NCBI RefSeq assembly: GCF_002803095.1
Contig: NZ_PGLR01000046.1
Coordinates: forward strand, 1-45,201
DNA length: 45,201 bases
Origin: Pseudomonas sp. ZH-FAD
GTDB lineage: Bacteria; Pseudomonadota; Gammaproteobacteria; Pseudomonadales; Pseudomonadaceae
Direction of reading: 5' to 3'
Positions 1 through 7,063 of the stretch are shown here, in pieces. Under the pieces are notes generated by a model, which was not told where the DNA came from, searched no databases, and saw nothing but the letters and a program-made list of their open reading frames with translations. A program made the translations under genes and the position numbers. Numbering within the stretch: the stretch's first letter is position 1; every line of letters starts with the position of its first letter.

Positions 1-55
1 AGGCAGCAGCCTCGCGTTTGAACTCGGCGGAAAACGTACGTCGTTGCTTGCTCAT
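1..55 (-). CDS. IS3-family transposase OrfA, N-terminal fragment
   Basis: The first 18 codons read MSKQRRTFSAEFKREAAA, the usual start of the helix-turn-helix OrfA proteins of the IS3 family that bind the IS ends. The gene starts at 55 (ATG) and runs off the window at position 1. An AAGAGGTGTTCG stretch just upstream supplies a ribosome site. In the family OrfA is fused to the OrfB integrase by programmed frameshifting; that part is outside the window. Confidence 0.75.
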   Translation of the reverse strand, partial: MSKQRRTFSAEFKREAAA

Positions 56-119
56 CGAACACCTCTTGATGGCGAGGATTTTCGCCTAAATCGGTGTCCG
101 GGATCAGTAGACCACTACA
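1..119 (-). mobile_element. End of an IS3-family insertion sequence (partial)
   Basis: The minus strand reads from an outer end beginning TGTAGTGGTCTACTGA at about 119, through a short leader, into an orfA start at 55. TG...CA ends and an orfA reading inward with this N-terminus are typical of the IS3 family. Only this end lies in the window, so the other terminal repeat, the target duplication and the orfB frame cannot be checked. Confidence 0.7.
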
Positions 120-222
120 ACTGCCGTCTTACCCCGTTGCCACCCCGATAGCCTTCAACTCTCCGCGACAGTTTTTATTGTTTGAACGCGCACGAATCCG
201 TGTGGCTTTGCCGACACCCGAT

Positions 223-241
223 TTCTATACCATCATAAGAA
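223..241. repeat. Left copy of a 19-bp inverted repeat
   Basis: The sequence TTCTATACCATCATAAGAA is perfectly inverted at 829-847. The copies enclose 587 bases without a clear gene. Each copy contains a TATAGAA-like string that could be a -10 element, so they may be matched promoters or the ends of a small degenerate mobile element. Confidence 0.7.
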
Positions 242-828
242 AGAGGCCCTAACAGGGCCACACCGCGTTCCTCCTGAAAACCCGTGCATTCCTTGAGCCC
301 GCTCGGTGTTCCTCCTGATCCACCGAAGCTCGGGCACACCCTCACTGATCACTCGCTTTTCTGCATCCTCCCGACCCGCGACGATCTTCGGGCCGGCTTT
401 TCTTCCTCTCTTTTTCTTCTTTTTCTTGCCTGTGCGGCGGAGCCGCACGGCAGTGCTTTTTTCTCTTTCTGGTCTTTTTTTCTTCTCTTTTTCCTCTGTC
501 ATGTCCTGCCGTCAGCGCAGGCATATAGAGCAGCAAAAGCGGGTTGATCGGGGTGGTGTGTATCTTCTGCACCGTGTTGGGGTGATAGAGGGGGGTGTGG
601 CCGTTATAACTCTCAGGCCCTGCTGGTTTGGCAGTAGGGCAGGGTGGTTCAAGCGCGGCTTTTACTCGTCATCAAGTTCAACGCAGAGGTTTCGTCTTGC
701 AGGGTCAGATACGGCATTACAGGCAGCGCTGCTCTTGCAGGTTGAAAGAGGTGCATCAGGCGGGCTTTTACGGGATAACAGGCGCGCACGAAGTTAGAGG
801 GGGAACTCCCTGGTTCAGGGTAAACCCC

Positions 829-847
829 TTCTTATGATGGTATAGAA
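829..847. repeat. Right copy of a 19-bp inverted repeat
   Basis: This is the exact reverse complement of 223-241. It lies about 75 bp upstream of the secreted-protein gene at 923, and its TATAGAAT could act as that gene's -10 element. Confidence 0.7.
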
Positions 848-922
848 TCGAGTGAATCCAGGCATCCGAGCAGGGGGTAACTCCCGGCCTGGATAATAAA
901 AACTGTCGCTGTGGAGGTGACG

Positions 923-1369
923 ATGGGGAAGGTTCGAAGTTTTCTGGCGCTGGCGGCGCTCGGTTTGCCGCTGCTGGCTACCAGCGCTTATGGGTATGGT
1001 GGTGGGGCAGCGGCGGCTGCCGCAATTTCGGCCTCGGCTGCTGGCTCGAAGCATGACGACAGCATGATGAGCGCCGGCAGCGCTGTTCCCGGAGCTACCG
1101 GCTACGTGTTTGTGGATGGTGTCGGCTGGCGCGACGCCGTGATGATCTACTGCCCGCCCTCAGTCGGCCACATTACGCCTGATCGACTCCGCTGGCGTGC
1201 GCAGAACGAGATTGCCGAAGGCCAGTGCGGCAAGCAGGCAGCGATCACGGCCCAGGAATACATCGACCAGCTGATCGGCGCCGGCAAGGCAGTCGTGCTG
1301 AGTGTAGCGCCGGTGATGGGGCGTTACTCTGCGTTCGGCATCATCTACTATCGAGCCATCACTGAATGA
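923..1369 (+). CDS. Small secreted protein of unknown function
   Basis: The predicted 148-residue protein begins with a basic MGKVR and a hydrophobic stretch ending near TSAYG, a good Sec signal peptide. A Gly/Ala-rich linker follows (about 25-45), then a folded part with a CPPSVGHITP segment. The ATG at 923 is chosen because GGAGGT lies 4 bases before it; an earlier GTG at 911 would overlap that site. The next gene follows at once, so 923-1932 is probably one transcript. No family is recognised. Export to the periplasm or outside is inferred from the signal peptide. Confidence 0.65.
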   Translation: MGKVRSFLALAALGLPLLATSAYGYGGGAAAAAAISASAAGSKHDDSMMSAGSAVPGATGYVFVDGVGWRDAVMIYCPPSVGHITPDRLRWRAQNEIAEGQCGKQAAITAQEYIDQLIGAGKAVVLSVAPVMGRYSAFGIIYYRAITE

Positions 1370-1383
1370 CAGGGAGAGTGGCC

Positions 1384-1932
1384 ATGACCGCTTTGAAGCT
1401 CCAGAACGATCCAGCTGTGCAGAAGGCAATCGACGAAGCCACCGCCAAGGCGTGCGAGGTCCTGGACGCACAGTTTCCAGGCTGGGACGCTGGCGGCATC
1501 ACCAGCAACTTCCAGGGCCTGCTCGCCGAGGTCATCACCCACATGCTGAAAGGGCACTCCGTGCTCGATGGCGTCCGTGGCCATGCGACCATGCTGCCGC
1601 GCCTGATCGTCGATGAGACGTTCTTCGGCTGCCCGCTGATCCGGGGCGACATGTTCCTCATCCACAAGCCGGAAAAGCCCGTGTACGGCGAGCCAGACCG
1701 CGTGCTGGTGCTGGAACCGGGCGCATCGAGCTTCAAGCCCATCGCAAATGCCGGCGACGCCTTCACCAGCTTCGATGCTGCCGCCGCTGCGGCCATGAAG
1801 TACCTGGAGGCTGAACAGCTCACCCTGGAGCAGGCCAAGGCGCTCCAGCTGTCTGTGGTGCCGGTCGTATTCGACCCTCAGAGCACCAGCGACTGCGGAT
1901 TCAAGATCGTGAGTCCGCCTCACGCCGCGTGA
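1384..1932 (+). CDS. Conserved-looking soluble protein, function unknown
   Basis: The 182-residue product has no signal peptide or membrane segment. It is rich in Ala and charged residues, with a C-terminal helix running into a short basic end. The start at 1384 is preferred because AGGGAG sits 7 bases upstream; an in-frame ATG at 1366 overlaps the stop of the previous gene as ATGA, so coupling is possible either way. A strong hairpin terminator follows within 10 bases, closing a two-gene unit with the secreted protein. I do not recognise a family. Confidence 0.65.
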   Translation: MTALKLQNDPAVQKAIDEATAKACEVLDAQFPGWDAGGITSNFQGLLAEVITHMLKGHSVLDGVRGHATMLPRLIVDETFFGCPLIRGDMFLIHKPEKPVYGEPDRVLVLEPGASSFKPIANAGDAFTSFDAAAAAAMKYLEAEQLTLEQAKALQLSVVPVVFDPQSTSDCGFKIVSPPHAA

Positions 1933-1940
1933 TACCAGCA

Positions 1941-1961
1941 GGCGCCCTAGGGCGCCTTTTT
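1941..1961 (+). terminator. Intrinsic terminator
   Basis: A self-complementary GGCGCCCTAGGGCGCC is followed directly by TTTTT. It lies 8 bases after the stop of the preceding gene. Confidence 0.8.
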
Positions 1962-2042
1962 CTTGTCAGTGTGGAGTGCGGAAAGCACCACGTTATCCTT
2001 ACACCAAGCCCAAGCGTTCAAACTACCAACGGAGGAAGGGCC

Positions 2043-2591
2043 ATGGAAAACACCTACATTCAGACCTACGCCCCCTTGGCGTTCCACCTCAGCATTCGCA
2101 CCGAATCCACGGTGCCGGCGCTGGCTCGTAACGCCATCAACCCAAACAAGGCTACTGGCGTGCCCGCGCTCCTTGCGATTGGTGCCGCATCGGTCGCCGC
2201 AGCCGCTCTCGTAGCTGTTGGCCTGCCTGCTTGGGTGAGCATTCCGGTGGTGGCATATCCCGGCTACCGGCTGTTCCGGCTCGCCAAGGGTCGCTACGGG
2301 GCCTCTCATGTGGATCAGTGCATTCGTGCAAACCACTCGCTGGTGCGCAAGGCTGTCGATCCGATTGATGTGCAGTTGTTCGCTGACGAAACCGCGGCGA
2401 TCGTCAGTTCCCATTATGGGAACCAAGCATGGTCGGCCACGGTAAATGAGCTTCGCCAAAAGGACGGTTCTGACCCGTACATGTACCTCGCGACAGTGTT
2501 CGCCTACGCACCAGTTTGCTGGAGGCTTTCCGCACGTCGCGTTTATGATCATCTGCTGGCCGGCGTAGTCCCGGCTCCCGGCCAGAGCTGA
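2043..2591 (+). CDS. Small inner-membrane protein, unknown function
   Basis: The 182-residue protein has a hydrophilic N-terminus, then a hydrophobic hairpin at about 39-75 (LLAIGAASVAAAALVAVGL, then PAWVSIPVVAYPGY), then a charged cytoplasmic-looking C-terminal domain with a VPAPGQS end. The ATG at 2043 is preceded by GGAGGA, which decides the start. It stands alone after a terminator, with a zinc-ribbon gene 32 bases downstream on the same strand. No known family is recognised. Confidence 0.65.
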   Translation: MENTYIQTYAPLAFHLSIRTESTVPALARNAINPNKATGVPALLAIGAASVAAAALVAVGLPAWVSIPVVAYPGYRLFRLAKGRYGASHVDQCIRANHSLVRKAVDPIDVQLFADETAAIVSSHYGNQAWSATVNELRQKDGSDPYMYLATVFAYAPVCWRLSARRVYDHLLAGVVPAPGQS

Positions 2592-2623
2592 CTCCACCTT
2601 CGAGACAAGGAACTGATCTGGCC

Positions 2624-3076
2624 ATGAACACCATTACCTGCCCAGGCTGCGGGCAACAAGCCAACGCGTTTGGCAGCGTCACTTCGTGCTGGTGCGACAA
2701 GATGTATTGCGACCACGTTCAAGGGCTGTTCGCGAGCTATTCCTGCACGAACTGCGGCTCCAGCGGCGAAACGCCGGAAGCAAAACGCCACAATGACCAC
2801 CAGCTCTCCAAGTTCAAGGCCGAAATGGACAGGGATGCCCATGACCTACTGGTGGAGATTGAGGGCAAAGTGAAATCGACCTTCTCCACGCAGAGCGCTG
2901 CGATAGTGGGGGCTGAATTGCAGGTGGCGTTCTCCAGTGGCACCAGCGCCACCGTCACTGTCGAGAATCCATACTCGACCCCTGCGGAGTTCCAGGTTGT
3001 GTCCAGCGGTCGCAGTCAAAAAGCCAAGGGCAAGGCCGAACTCAAGCAATCGCTGGCAGATATTGCCGGCGAGTAA
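2624..3076 (+). CDS. Zinc-ribbon protein of unknown function
   Basis: The 150-residue product starts with a cysteine-rich module: CPGC at residues 6-9, CWC and C at about 22-29, and CTNC near 41-44, a likely zinc ribbon. A predicted helical segment (AEMDRDAHDLLVEIEGKVK) and a beta-rich C-terminal half follow. No catalytic motif is visible. The gene sits between the membrane protein at 2043 and another small gene 15 bases downstream, so 2043-3454 may be co-transcribed. A nucleic-acid or protein-binding role is a guess from the ribbon only. Confidence 0.65.
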   Translation: MNTITCPGCGQQANAFGSVTSCWCDKMYCDHVQGLFASYSCTNCGSSGETPEAKRHNDHQLSKFKAEMDRDAHDLLVEIEGKVKSTFSTQSAAIVGAELQVAFSSGTSATVTVENPYSTPAEFQVVSSGRSQKAKGKAELKQSLADIAGE

Positions 3077-3091
3077 CAACAGGCCCACTCA

Positions 3092-3454
3092 ATGCCGGAC
3101 ACTATTTCGTGTCTCCTAGAGCCATACAGCAACGCGCCCATTGAGTGCGACGGATTCACCCGAATTGCACACTCAGTGCTCGCTGGGGCCGGGATTCCGC
3201 ACTCCTGCATGCAAGGAAAACTGGTTTCAACGTCTCGCGACGAAGAATTGCCGATCCACTTCTGGATTCAACTAGATGATGGCCGGCTGATCGACTACAG
3301 AGCGCGGATGTGGCTTGGCGACGGTGCAGGCGTGCCGCACGGTGTCTTCAAGACGGATGAGTACCCGGACTGGCATTACCTGGGCACCGAAATCACTCTG
3401 CCGGTATTCAGCCCCACGATGATCCAGTTGCTTCTGTGGGAGCCATCGGTATAG
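3092..3454 (+). CDS. Hypothetical protein with a papain-fold-like His/Asp segment
   Basis: The 120-residue protein carries HFWIQLDDGRLIDYRARMW, which recalls the His and Asp strand of transglutaminase-like or papain-fold proteins, and a SCMQGKL segment before it. A full catalytic triad is not convincing, so no enzyme activity is claimed. It starts 15 bases after the zinc-ribbon gene. A hairpin with a distant T run follows. The family is unknown to me. Confidence 0.55.
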   Translation: MPDTISCLLEPYSNAPIECDGFTRIAHSVLAGAGIPHSCMQGKLVSTSRDEELPIHFWIQLDDGRLIDYRARMWLGDGAGVPHGVFKTDEYPDWHYLGTEITLPVFSPTMIQLLLWEPSV

Positions 3455-3460
3455 CGAGTT

Positions 3461-3490
3461 CCCTTTCGTCGAAGGGGGTGTTACTTTTTT
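3461..3490 (+). terminator. Possible terminator
   Basis: CCCTT pairs with AAGGG around a 6-base loop, and TTTTTT follows after a gap of about eight bases. The placement after the 3454 stop is right, but the gap makes it weak. Confidence 0.35.
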
Positions 3491-3502
3491 GCAAGTCACG
3501 AT

Positions 3503-3530
3503 TGGGAATACTTATCAGCCTTTGTTAAAA
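3503..3530 (+). promoter_or_regulatory. Possible sigma-70 promoter of a small RNA
   Basis: TTGGGA and TAAAAT lie 16 bases apart. GCGCGCC follows immediately, a discriminator-like sequence resembling Pseudomonas stable-RNA promoters. No gene starts downstream on this strand before a terminator at about 3684. Confidence 0.3.
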
Positions 3531-3536
3531 TGCGCG

Positions 3537-3710
3537 CCTCGTTGGGTAGCTCCCAATCGACTAGGGACGGTTTACAGAACCGATATTGGACGCGATAAGC
3601 TTGGCTTACGTTTGCAAAGGACTTGCAATGTGACAGAAGGGGAGTGCGGGGCGTAGCCACTGTGCTTATGTGATGGGGAGCGATTGGGGCCGTGTGGCCC
3701 CAAACATTTT
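3537..3710 (+). ncRNA. Candidate small RNA
   Basis: Between the promoter-like site and a strong GC hairpin (TTGGGGCC-GTGT-GGCCCCAA, 3684-3703, followed by an A/T-rich ACATTTTT) there is no open frame with a ribosome site. The stretch has small perfect hairpins such as TTGGG-TAGCT-CCCAA and CGGTT-TACAG-AACCG. This fits a transcript of about 170 bases. It does not fold as a tRNA. The evidence is only promoter, structure and terminator spacing. Confidence 0.3.
3684..3710 (+). terminator. Hairpin terminator between convergent units
   Basis: An 8-bp GC-rich stem with a 4-base loop is followed on the plus strand by ACATTTTT. It also lies just after the stop of the minus-strand gene 3715-4203 and may serve both directions. 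Confidence 0.6.
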
Positions 3711-3714
3711 TGAC

Positions 3715-4203
3715 TTACTCTTTCTGCTCCGCGCCTGCCTCGTTCGAGGCATTCTCCGCATCACCGTCTTCATGATCTTCTGCCGAATCGCCGGCAGCAT
3801 CACCCATCTGAACTTCGCCGCTTGCAGCTTCTGCATCCTGGGCCTGTCCATTGTCGATGGGCTCTGGGTCTTCAATCGACTCGAACAGGCCATTGATCGC
3901 AGCGTCCAGCTGATGTTGTGCCTGCCTAGGCGGCAGTATGGGCGTGCTGGCGTCTTTCAGTTTATCCAGTGCAGCCTCGACATTCTTGATTCGAGATAGC
4001 ACCTCATCATTGACGATCCGGCTGTACTCAACGGTGGTGGCCACCTGTGCCACCGTTTCCGCCTGCCCTGTGTCCTTCCCAACTTTCTGGAAGGTGTAAG
4101 CGGTTGCACCGCTGCCGATCACTGCGCCGAGAATGGTGAATGCAGACAGTTGCGCAATCTTGCTGATGCCGCTGACAGTCGGCGCCTTTTTCGTTTGATC
4201 CAT
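3715..4203 (-). CDS. Single-pass membrane protein with acidic C-terminal tail
   Basis: From ATG 4203 the protein has 162 residues: a short basic start, one membrane segment (about 14-36, ISKIAQLSAFTILGAVIGSG), a coiled-coil-like region, and a strongly acidic tail rich in Glu, Asp and Ala. An upstream TTG at 4240-4242 with AGGAG about 11 bases before it could add 13 residues. The gene is divergent from the TonB-like gene at 4388 and shares its design of N-terminal anchor plus helical stalk. Function is unknown; a scaffold or partner of the TonB-like protein is only an idea. Confidence 0.55.
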   Translation of the reverse strand: MDQTKKAPTVSGISKIAQLSAFTILGAVIGSGATAYTFQKVGKDTGQAETVAQVATTVEYSRIVNDEVLSRIKNVEAALDKLKDASTPILPPRQAQHQLDAAINGLFESIEDPEPIDNGQAQDAEAASGEVQMGDAAGDSAEDHEDGDAENASNEAGAEQKE

Positions 4204-4387
4204 GGTGTGGAGGCTCTGGTCGATTGATTGAAGATCGCACAAGTTTCTGGTTTCTCCTGGCTGACTGCCACTGAGGTTGATGTAGTTGCTGGCGCCCTAG
4301 TAGTAAAGGCATCGAGTTCGGTTGCCGTGCGAACGCCATAACGCAAGACTCCCTTTATCCACCGCATGACCACACGTAAGGGGAGTT

Positions 4388-5119
4388 ATGGAACAGCAGC
4401 AAAGCCCGGACAACTTGACTAAGGCCAAGTCATTTCTGCAAGCCAAGTGGTTCCCAGGTGCCATTGCAAGTCTTGCCCTGGTGATCAGCATTGGCGGTCA
4501 TACCTTCACTGCCTTCAACTCCGTTGGATTTGCCAGAATGTCGAACAGCATCGCCAACCTGGAAGCTTTCCAGGGAGTGACCGAGCGGGCGGATGGCAAT
4601 CAAGACCACGCGCTCCAGGCGCTTCAAGCTGAGTTGGCGAAGCAACAGCGCTCCGTTCTATCGCTGCAAGCCGAGGTCAAAGAACTGCGTTCACTCAAAG
4701 CCGAGGTGAAGTCGGACAACAAAATGCCGTCAGGCTTCGAAGCGGTGAATGAAGAAGCACGTCGCCAGGAGGCTGCTGCTAAAAACGAGCAGCAGCCACT
4801 CCAAAACGGTGTGAACGAACGATTCGATAATCTGGTACGCACCCGCATGAAACAGCACTGGGAGGCGCCGCCCGTGCGCCCCGGTCGCGAACACGTTGAC
4901 GATGAGGACACTGTTGTTCTCCAGTTCATCGTTGACCGGCAGGGCTGGATTTCCGATGTACAGGTCGCCAACTCCAGCGGTATCGTCGAGTTCGACAACA
5001 GTGCTGTCAAAGCAGCACTGCGCATGAACTCCATCCCTGAAATTGGCCGACTGAGTGATCAGGCCTACTTGCAGATCAAGGCGTTCCGACTGGCGATCAG
5101 CCCGGTCCATATGAAGTAG
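4388..5119 (+). CDS. TonB/TolA C-terminal-domain-like membrane protein
   Basis: The 243-residue protein has a cytoplasmic start, one membrane segment (about 22-45), a coiled coil (about 60-115), a linker and a C-terminal domain from about 145. That domain matches the TonB/TolA pattern: RMKQHWEAPP, VVLQFIVDRQGWISDV, an SSG turn, FDNSAVKAAL and IPEI. Such domains cross the periplasm and contact outer-membrane or envelope partners. GGGAG lies just before the ATG. A terminator follows. No ExbB/ExbD or receptor is encoded nearby. A second protein of the same plan lies at 21024-21938, so the replicon carries at least two. Confidence 0.65.
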   Translation: MEQQQSPDNLTKAKSFLQAKWFPGAIASLALVISIGGHTFTAFNSVGFARMSNSIANLEAFQGVTERADGNQDHALQALQAELAKQQRSVLSLQAEVKELRSLKAEVKSDNKMPSGFEAVNEEARRQEAAAKNEQQPLQNGVNERFDNLVRTRMKQHWEAPPVRPGREHVDDEDTVVLQFIVDRQGWISDVQVANSSGIVEFDNSAVKAALRMNSIPEIGRLSDQAYLQIKAFRLAISPVHMK

Positions 5120-5144
5120 CTTCGTTGCTGCTTGATCCCGACGA

Positions 5145-5171
5145 GGGCTCCCATTGCGGAGCCCTTTTTTG
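5145..5171 (+). terminator. Intrinsic terminator
   Basis: GGGCTCC pairs with GGAGCCC, followed by TTTTTT. It closes the TonB-like gene. Confidence 0.85.
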
Positions 5172-5234
5172 TTCCGCTCATCAAAGATGTGCAAAGCACC
5201 GGGGCTCGACGAATCAATACCGAGCATCTAGCCG

Positions 5235-5239
5235 GTACT
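5235..5239. repeat. Target duplication, left copy (GTACT)
   Basis: GTACT directly precedes the left end of the Tn3-family element and recurs directly after its right end at 11493-11497. A 5-bp direct repeat is the expected Tn3-family target duplication. Confidence 0.9.
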
Positions 5240-5278
5240 GGGGTTTGGGGAGCAATGGAACCAAAAACCAACGTAAGC
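5240..5278 (+). repeat. Left terminal inverted repeat of the Tn3-family element
   Basis: The 39 bases are identical, inverted, to 11454-11492. The GGGG start is normal for this family. Confidence 0.95.
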
Positions 5279-5279
5279 C

Positions 5280-6209
5280 CTACCAACGCTTTTCGGTGTC
5301 TTCTTCCCAGGCGCCCATCTCGACAAAACAGTTGCGCATGTCGGCCTCCTGGCTGATCTCGGTCAGCAGGTCATGCACGCTCTTGTCCAGCTCATCGTCG
5401 CTCCGATACGGAATGGTCAACTCATAGTGGCCGGCATCCAGCCGCTTCATGCCATAGGGCTCCAGGCAGTAGCGCTCAATGTTCTCCGTGGCCCGCTTCC
5501 GGCCGCGCACGAACTTGCTGTTATTCACCACCGCGAGGCGCAGGGTGACGGTGGCCACCCGCTCGGCGGCGGGCGGCTCTGCCGGCGACGCGGCCGAAGG
5601 CTGCTGGTCGCGTGACCTGGCGCTCTTCTGGTACGCGCCGATCTCGACACCACGGTGGCGCAGGTAGCTGTACAGCGTGCTCTTGGAGATGTGCAGCTTC
5701 TCGCCGATCGCGCTGACGCTCAGGCGACCTTCGCGGTAGAGGGTTTCGGCCGCCATGGCGGTGGCCTCAGCCTTGGCTGGCAGGCCCTTGGGACGGCCAC
5801 CGATCCGGCCACGCGCCCGTGCGGCCTACAGACCCGCCTGAGTCCGCTCGCGGATCAGCTCGCGCTCGAACTCCGCCAGCGAGGCGAACAGGTTGAACAC
5901 CAGGCGGCCTTGGGCGTGGGTGGTGTCGATGGGGTCATTCAGGCTCTGTAAGCCGACCTTGCGCTCTGCCAGCTCGCCGACCAACTCGACCAGGTGCTTG
6001 AGGGAACGCCCAAGGCGATCCAGCTTCCAGATCACCACGGCATCACCCGGCCGCACGTTGGCCAGCAGTTTGTCCAACTCCGGCCGGGCGCTTTTCGCGC
6101 CGCTGGCGATGTCTTGGTAGATGCGTTCGCACCCGGCCTGTTTCAGGGCATCGACTTGTAGGTCGGCTTTCTGATCCCGAGTGCTCACTCGCGCATAACC
6201 GATCTTCAT
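5280..6209 (-). pseudogene. tnpR: Serine resolvase TnpR, interrupted by an in-frame TAG
   Basis: From ATG 6209 the frame gives a serine-recombinase catalytic domain: YARVS with nucleophile Ser9, then ARPELDKLL and VIWKLDRLGRS, ending FASLAEFERELIRERTQAGL. Codon 128 is TAG (5826-5828). Directly after it the same frame continues AARARGRIGGRPKG, then an HTH (ISKSTLYSYLRHRGV) and a long C-terminal extension to 5280. Without the stop the protein would have about 309 residues, the long-resolvase type found in some Tn3 subgroups. A single change from a sense codon such as GAG explains the stop. The truncated protein lacks the DNA-binding domain, so resolution is probably lost unless the stop is suppressed. 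Confidence 0.85.
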
Positions 6210-6212
6210 CAA

Positions 6213-6400
6213 AAGTACTGTTTACTCGACTACGTTAGTAATAGTTGAACTTTGATTAAGCGTACCAGTTATTTGAACCGTAGCGCGGGGAGCTTAACGA
6301 ACCGAGCCATTCCTCGATAGAGTTCGGCAAAACCTTCGTTTTGTCGAACCATTGCATCGCCCTTTGTGATTGGCGTATAAACACACAAACACCTATTAGC
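6213..6400. promoter_or_regulatory. Probable res region between tnpR and the TA genes
   Basis: In Tn3-family elements the resolution site lies beside tnpR. This AT-rich gap between divergent tnpR and the antitoxin gene is the only suitable place. It contains short dyads such as ACTACGTTAGTA and TCGAC-type halves, but I cannot define three subsites by eye. The promoters for tnpR and the TA operon must lie here as well. Confidence 0.35.
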
Positions 6401-6410
6401 GGAGAACGCT

Positions 6411-6650
6411 ATGAATACCATTCGCTGGAATGTCGCCGTCTCGGCCGACACCGACCAGTCGCTTCGGATGTTTCTGGCCAGCCAGGGCGGCGGCCGTAAG
6501 GGCGACCTGTCGCGCTTCATCGAAGAAGCGGTACGGGCACACATCCTGGAGCTGAGCGCTGAGCAGGCCAAGGCCGCTAACGCCCATCTGAGTGAGGCAG
6601 AATTGACCAACGCGGTTGACGAAGCGCTCGACTGGGCACGTAAGCGCTGA
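6411..6650 (+). CDS. Ribbon-helix-helix-type antitoxin
   Basis: The 79-residue protein starts with a beta strand (TIRWNVAVS) and two helices separated by GGGRKGDLSRFIEEA, the layout of a ribbon-helix-helix repressor, and ends in an acidic helix that would contact the toxin. GCGGAG precedes the ATG. Its stop overlaps the toxin start (TGATG), the classic coupled layout of type II toxin-antitoxin operons. Such modules between tnpR and tnpA are known in Tn3-family transposons, where they favour maintenance of the element. Confidence 0.8.
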   Translation: MNTIRWNVAVSADTDQSLRMFLASQGGGRKGDLSRFIEEAVRAHILELSAEQAKAANAHLSEAELTNAVDEALDWARKR

Positions 6651-7060
6651 TGCGGGTCGTGTTGGATACCAACATCCTGTTCAGCGCCCTGATCTCGCCA
6701 CATGGCGCGCCCGATGCGATCTACCGTGCCTGGCGGGCGGCGCGTTTCGAGGTGGTGACCTCGCGGATGCAACTCGATGAAATTCGTCGAGCCAGCCGCT
6801 ATCCCAAGCTTCAGGCCATCCTACAGCCCGCCAAGGTGGGCGCCATGATCAATAACCTGCAACGGGCTGTGGTACTGGAGCGCCTGACCATCGAGGTCGA
6901 AGCCGATGATCCGGATGACTCGTTTTTGCTGGCCATGGCCTTGGCGGGCGATGCGGACTACCTGGTAACCGGTGATCGCCGCGCCGGCCTGCTGCAACGC
7001 GGGCACATCGAACGCACGCGGATCGTCACGCCCGCCGTGTTCTGCGTCGAGGTGCTGTGA
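6650..7060 (+). CDS. PIN-domain toxin (putative ribonuclease)
   Basis: The 136-residue protein matches the PIN fold: MRVVLDTNILFSAL with the first Asp at residue 6, a helix with QLDEIRRA, then DDPDDSFLLAMALAGDADYLVTGD with the later acidic residues. PIN toxins cleave RNA using metal ions held by these acidic residues and are neutralised by the co-encoded antitoxin. The start codon overlaps the antitoxin stop. The gene ends four bases before tnpA, so toxin and transposase may be expressed together. Confidence 0.85.
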   Translation: MRVVLDTNILFSALISPHGAPDAIYRAWRAARFEVVTSRMQLDEIRRASRYPKLQAILQPAKVGAMINNLQRAVVLERLTIEVEADDPDDSFLLAMALAGDADYLVTGDRRAGLLQRGHIERTRIVTPAVFCVEVL

Positions 7061-7063
7061 TCA

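Larger units (their letters stand above)
120..922. other. Intergenic region with inverted repeat and pyrimidine tract
   Basis: No convincing gene is seen in about 800 bases. The stretch contains a GGCCCT-AAC-AGGGCC hairpin near 247-261 and a very pyrimidine-rich plus strand at about 400-495, interrupted by a GTGCGGC-GGA-GCCGCAC hairpin. Upstream of the next gene a foldable leader contains ATCCAGGC paired with GCCTGGAT (about 857-895). Overlapping open frames on both strands are low-complexity products of the pyrimidine tract. Confidence 0.5.

Noticed and set aside
233..502. Minus-strand frame of 89 codons, very Lys/Arg-rich
   Set aside because: The sequence comes from the pyrimidine tract; the ribosome site is too close to the ATG and other frames overlap equally well.
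3530..3600. tRNA-like string with CGGTT-TACAG-AACCG
   Set aside because: The loop is 5 bases instead of 7, and neither a T-loop (GGTTCGA-like) nor an acceptor stem can be formed.
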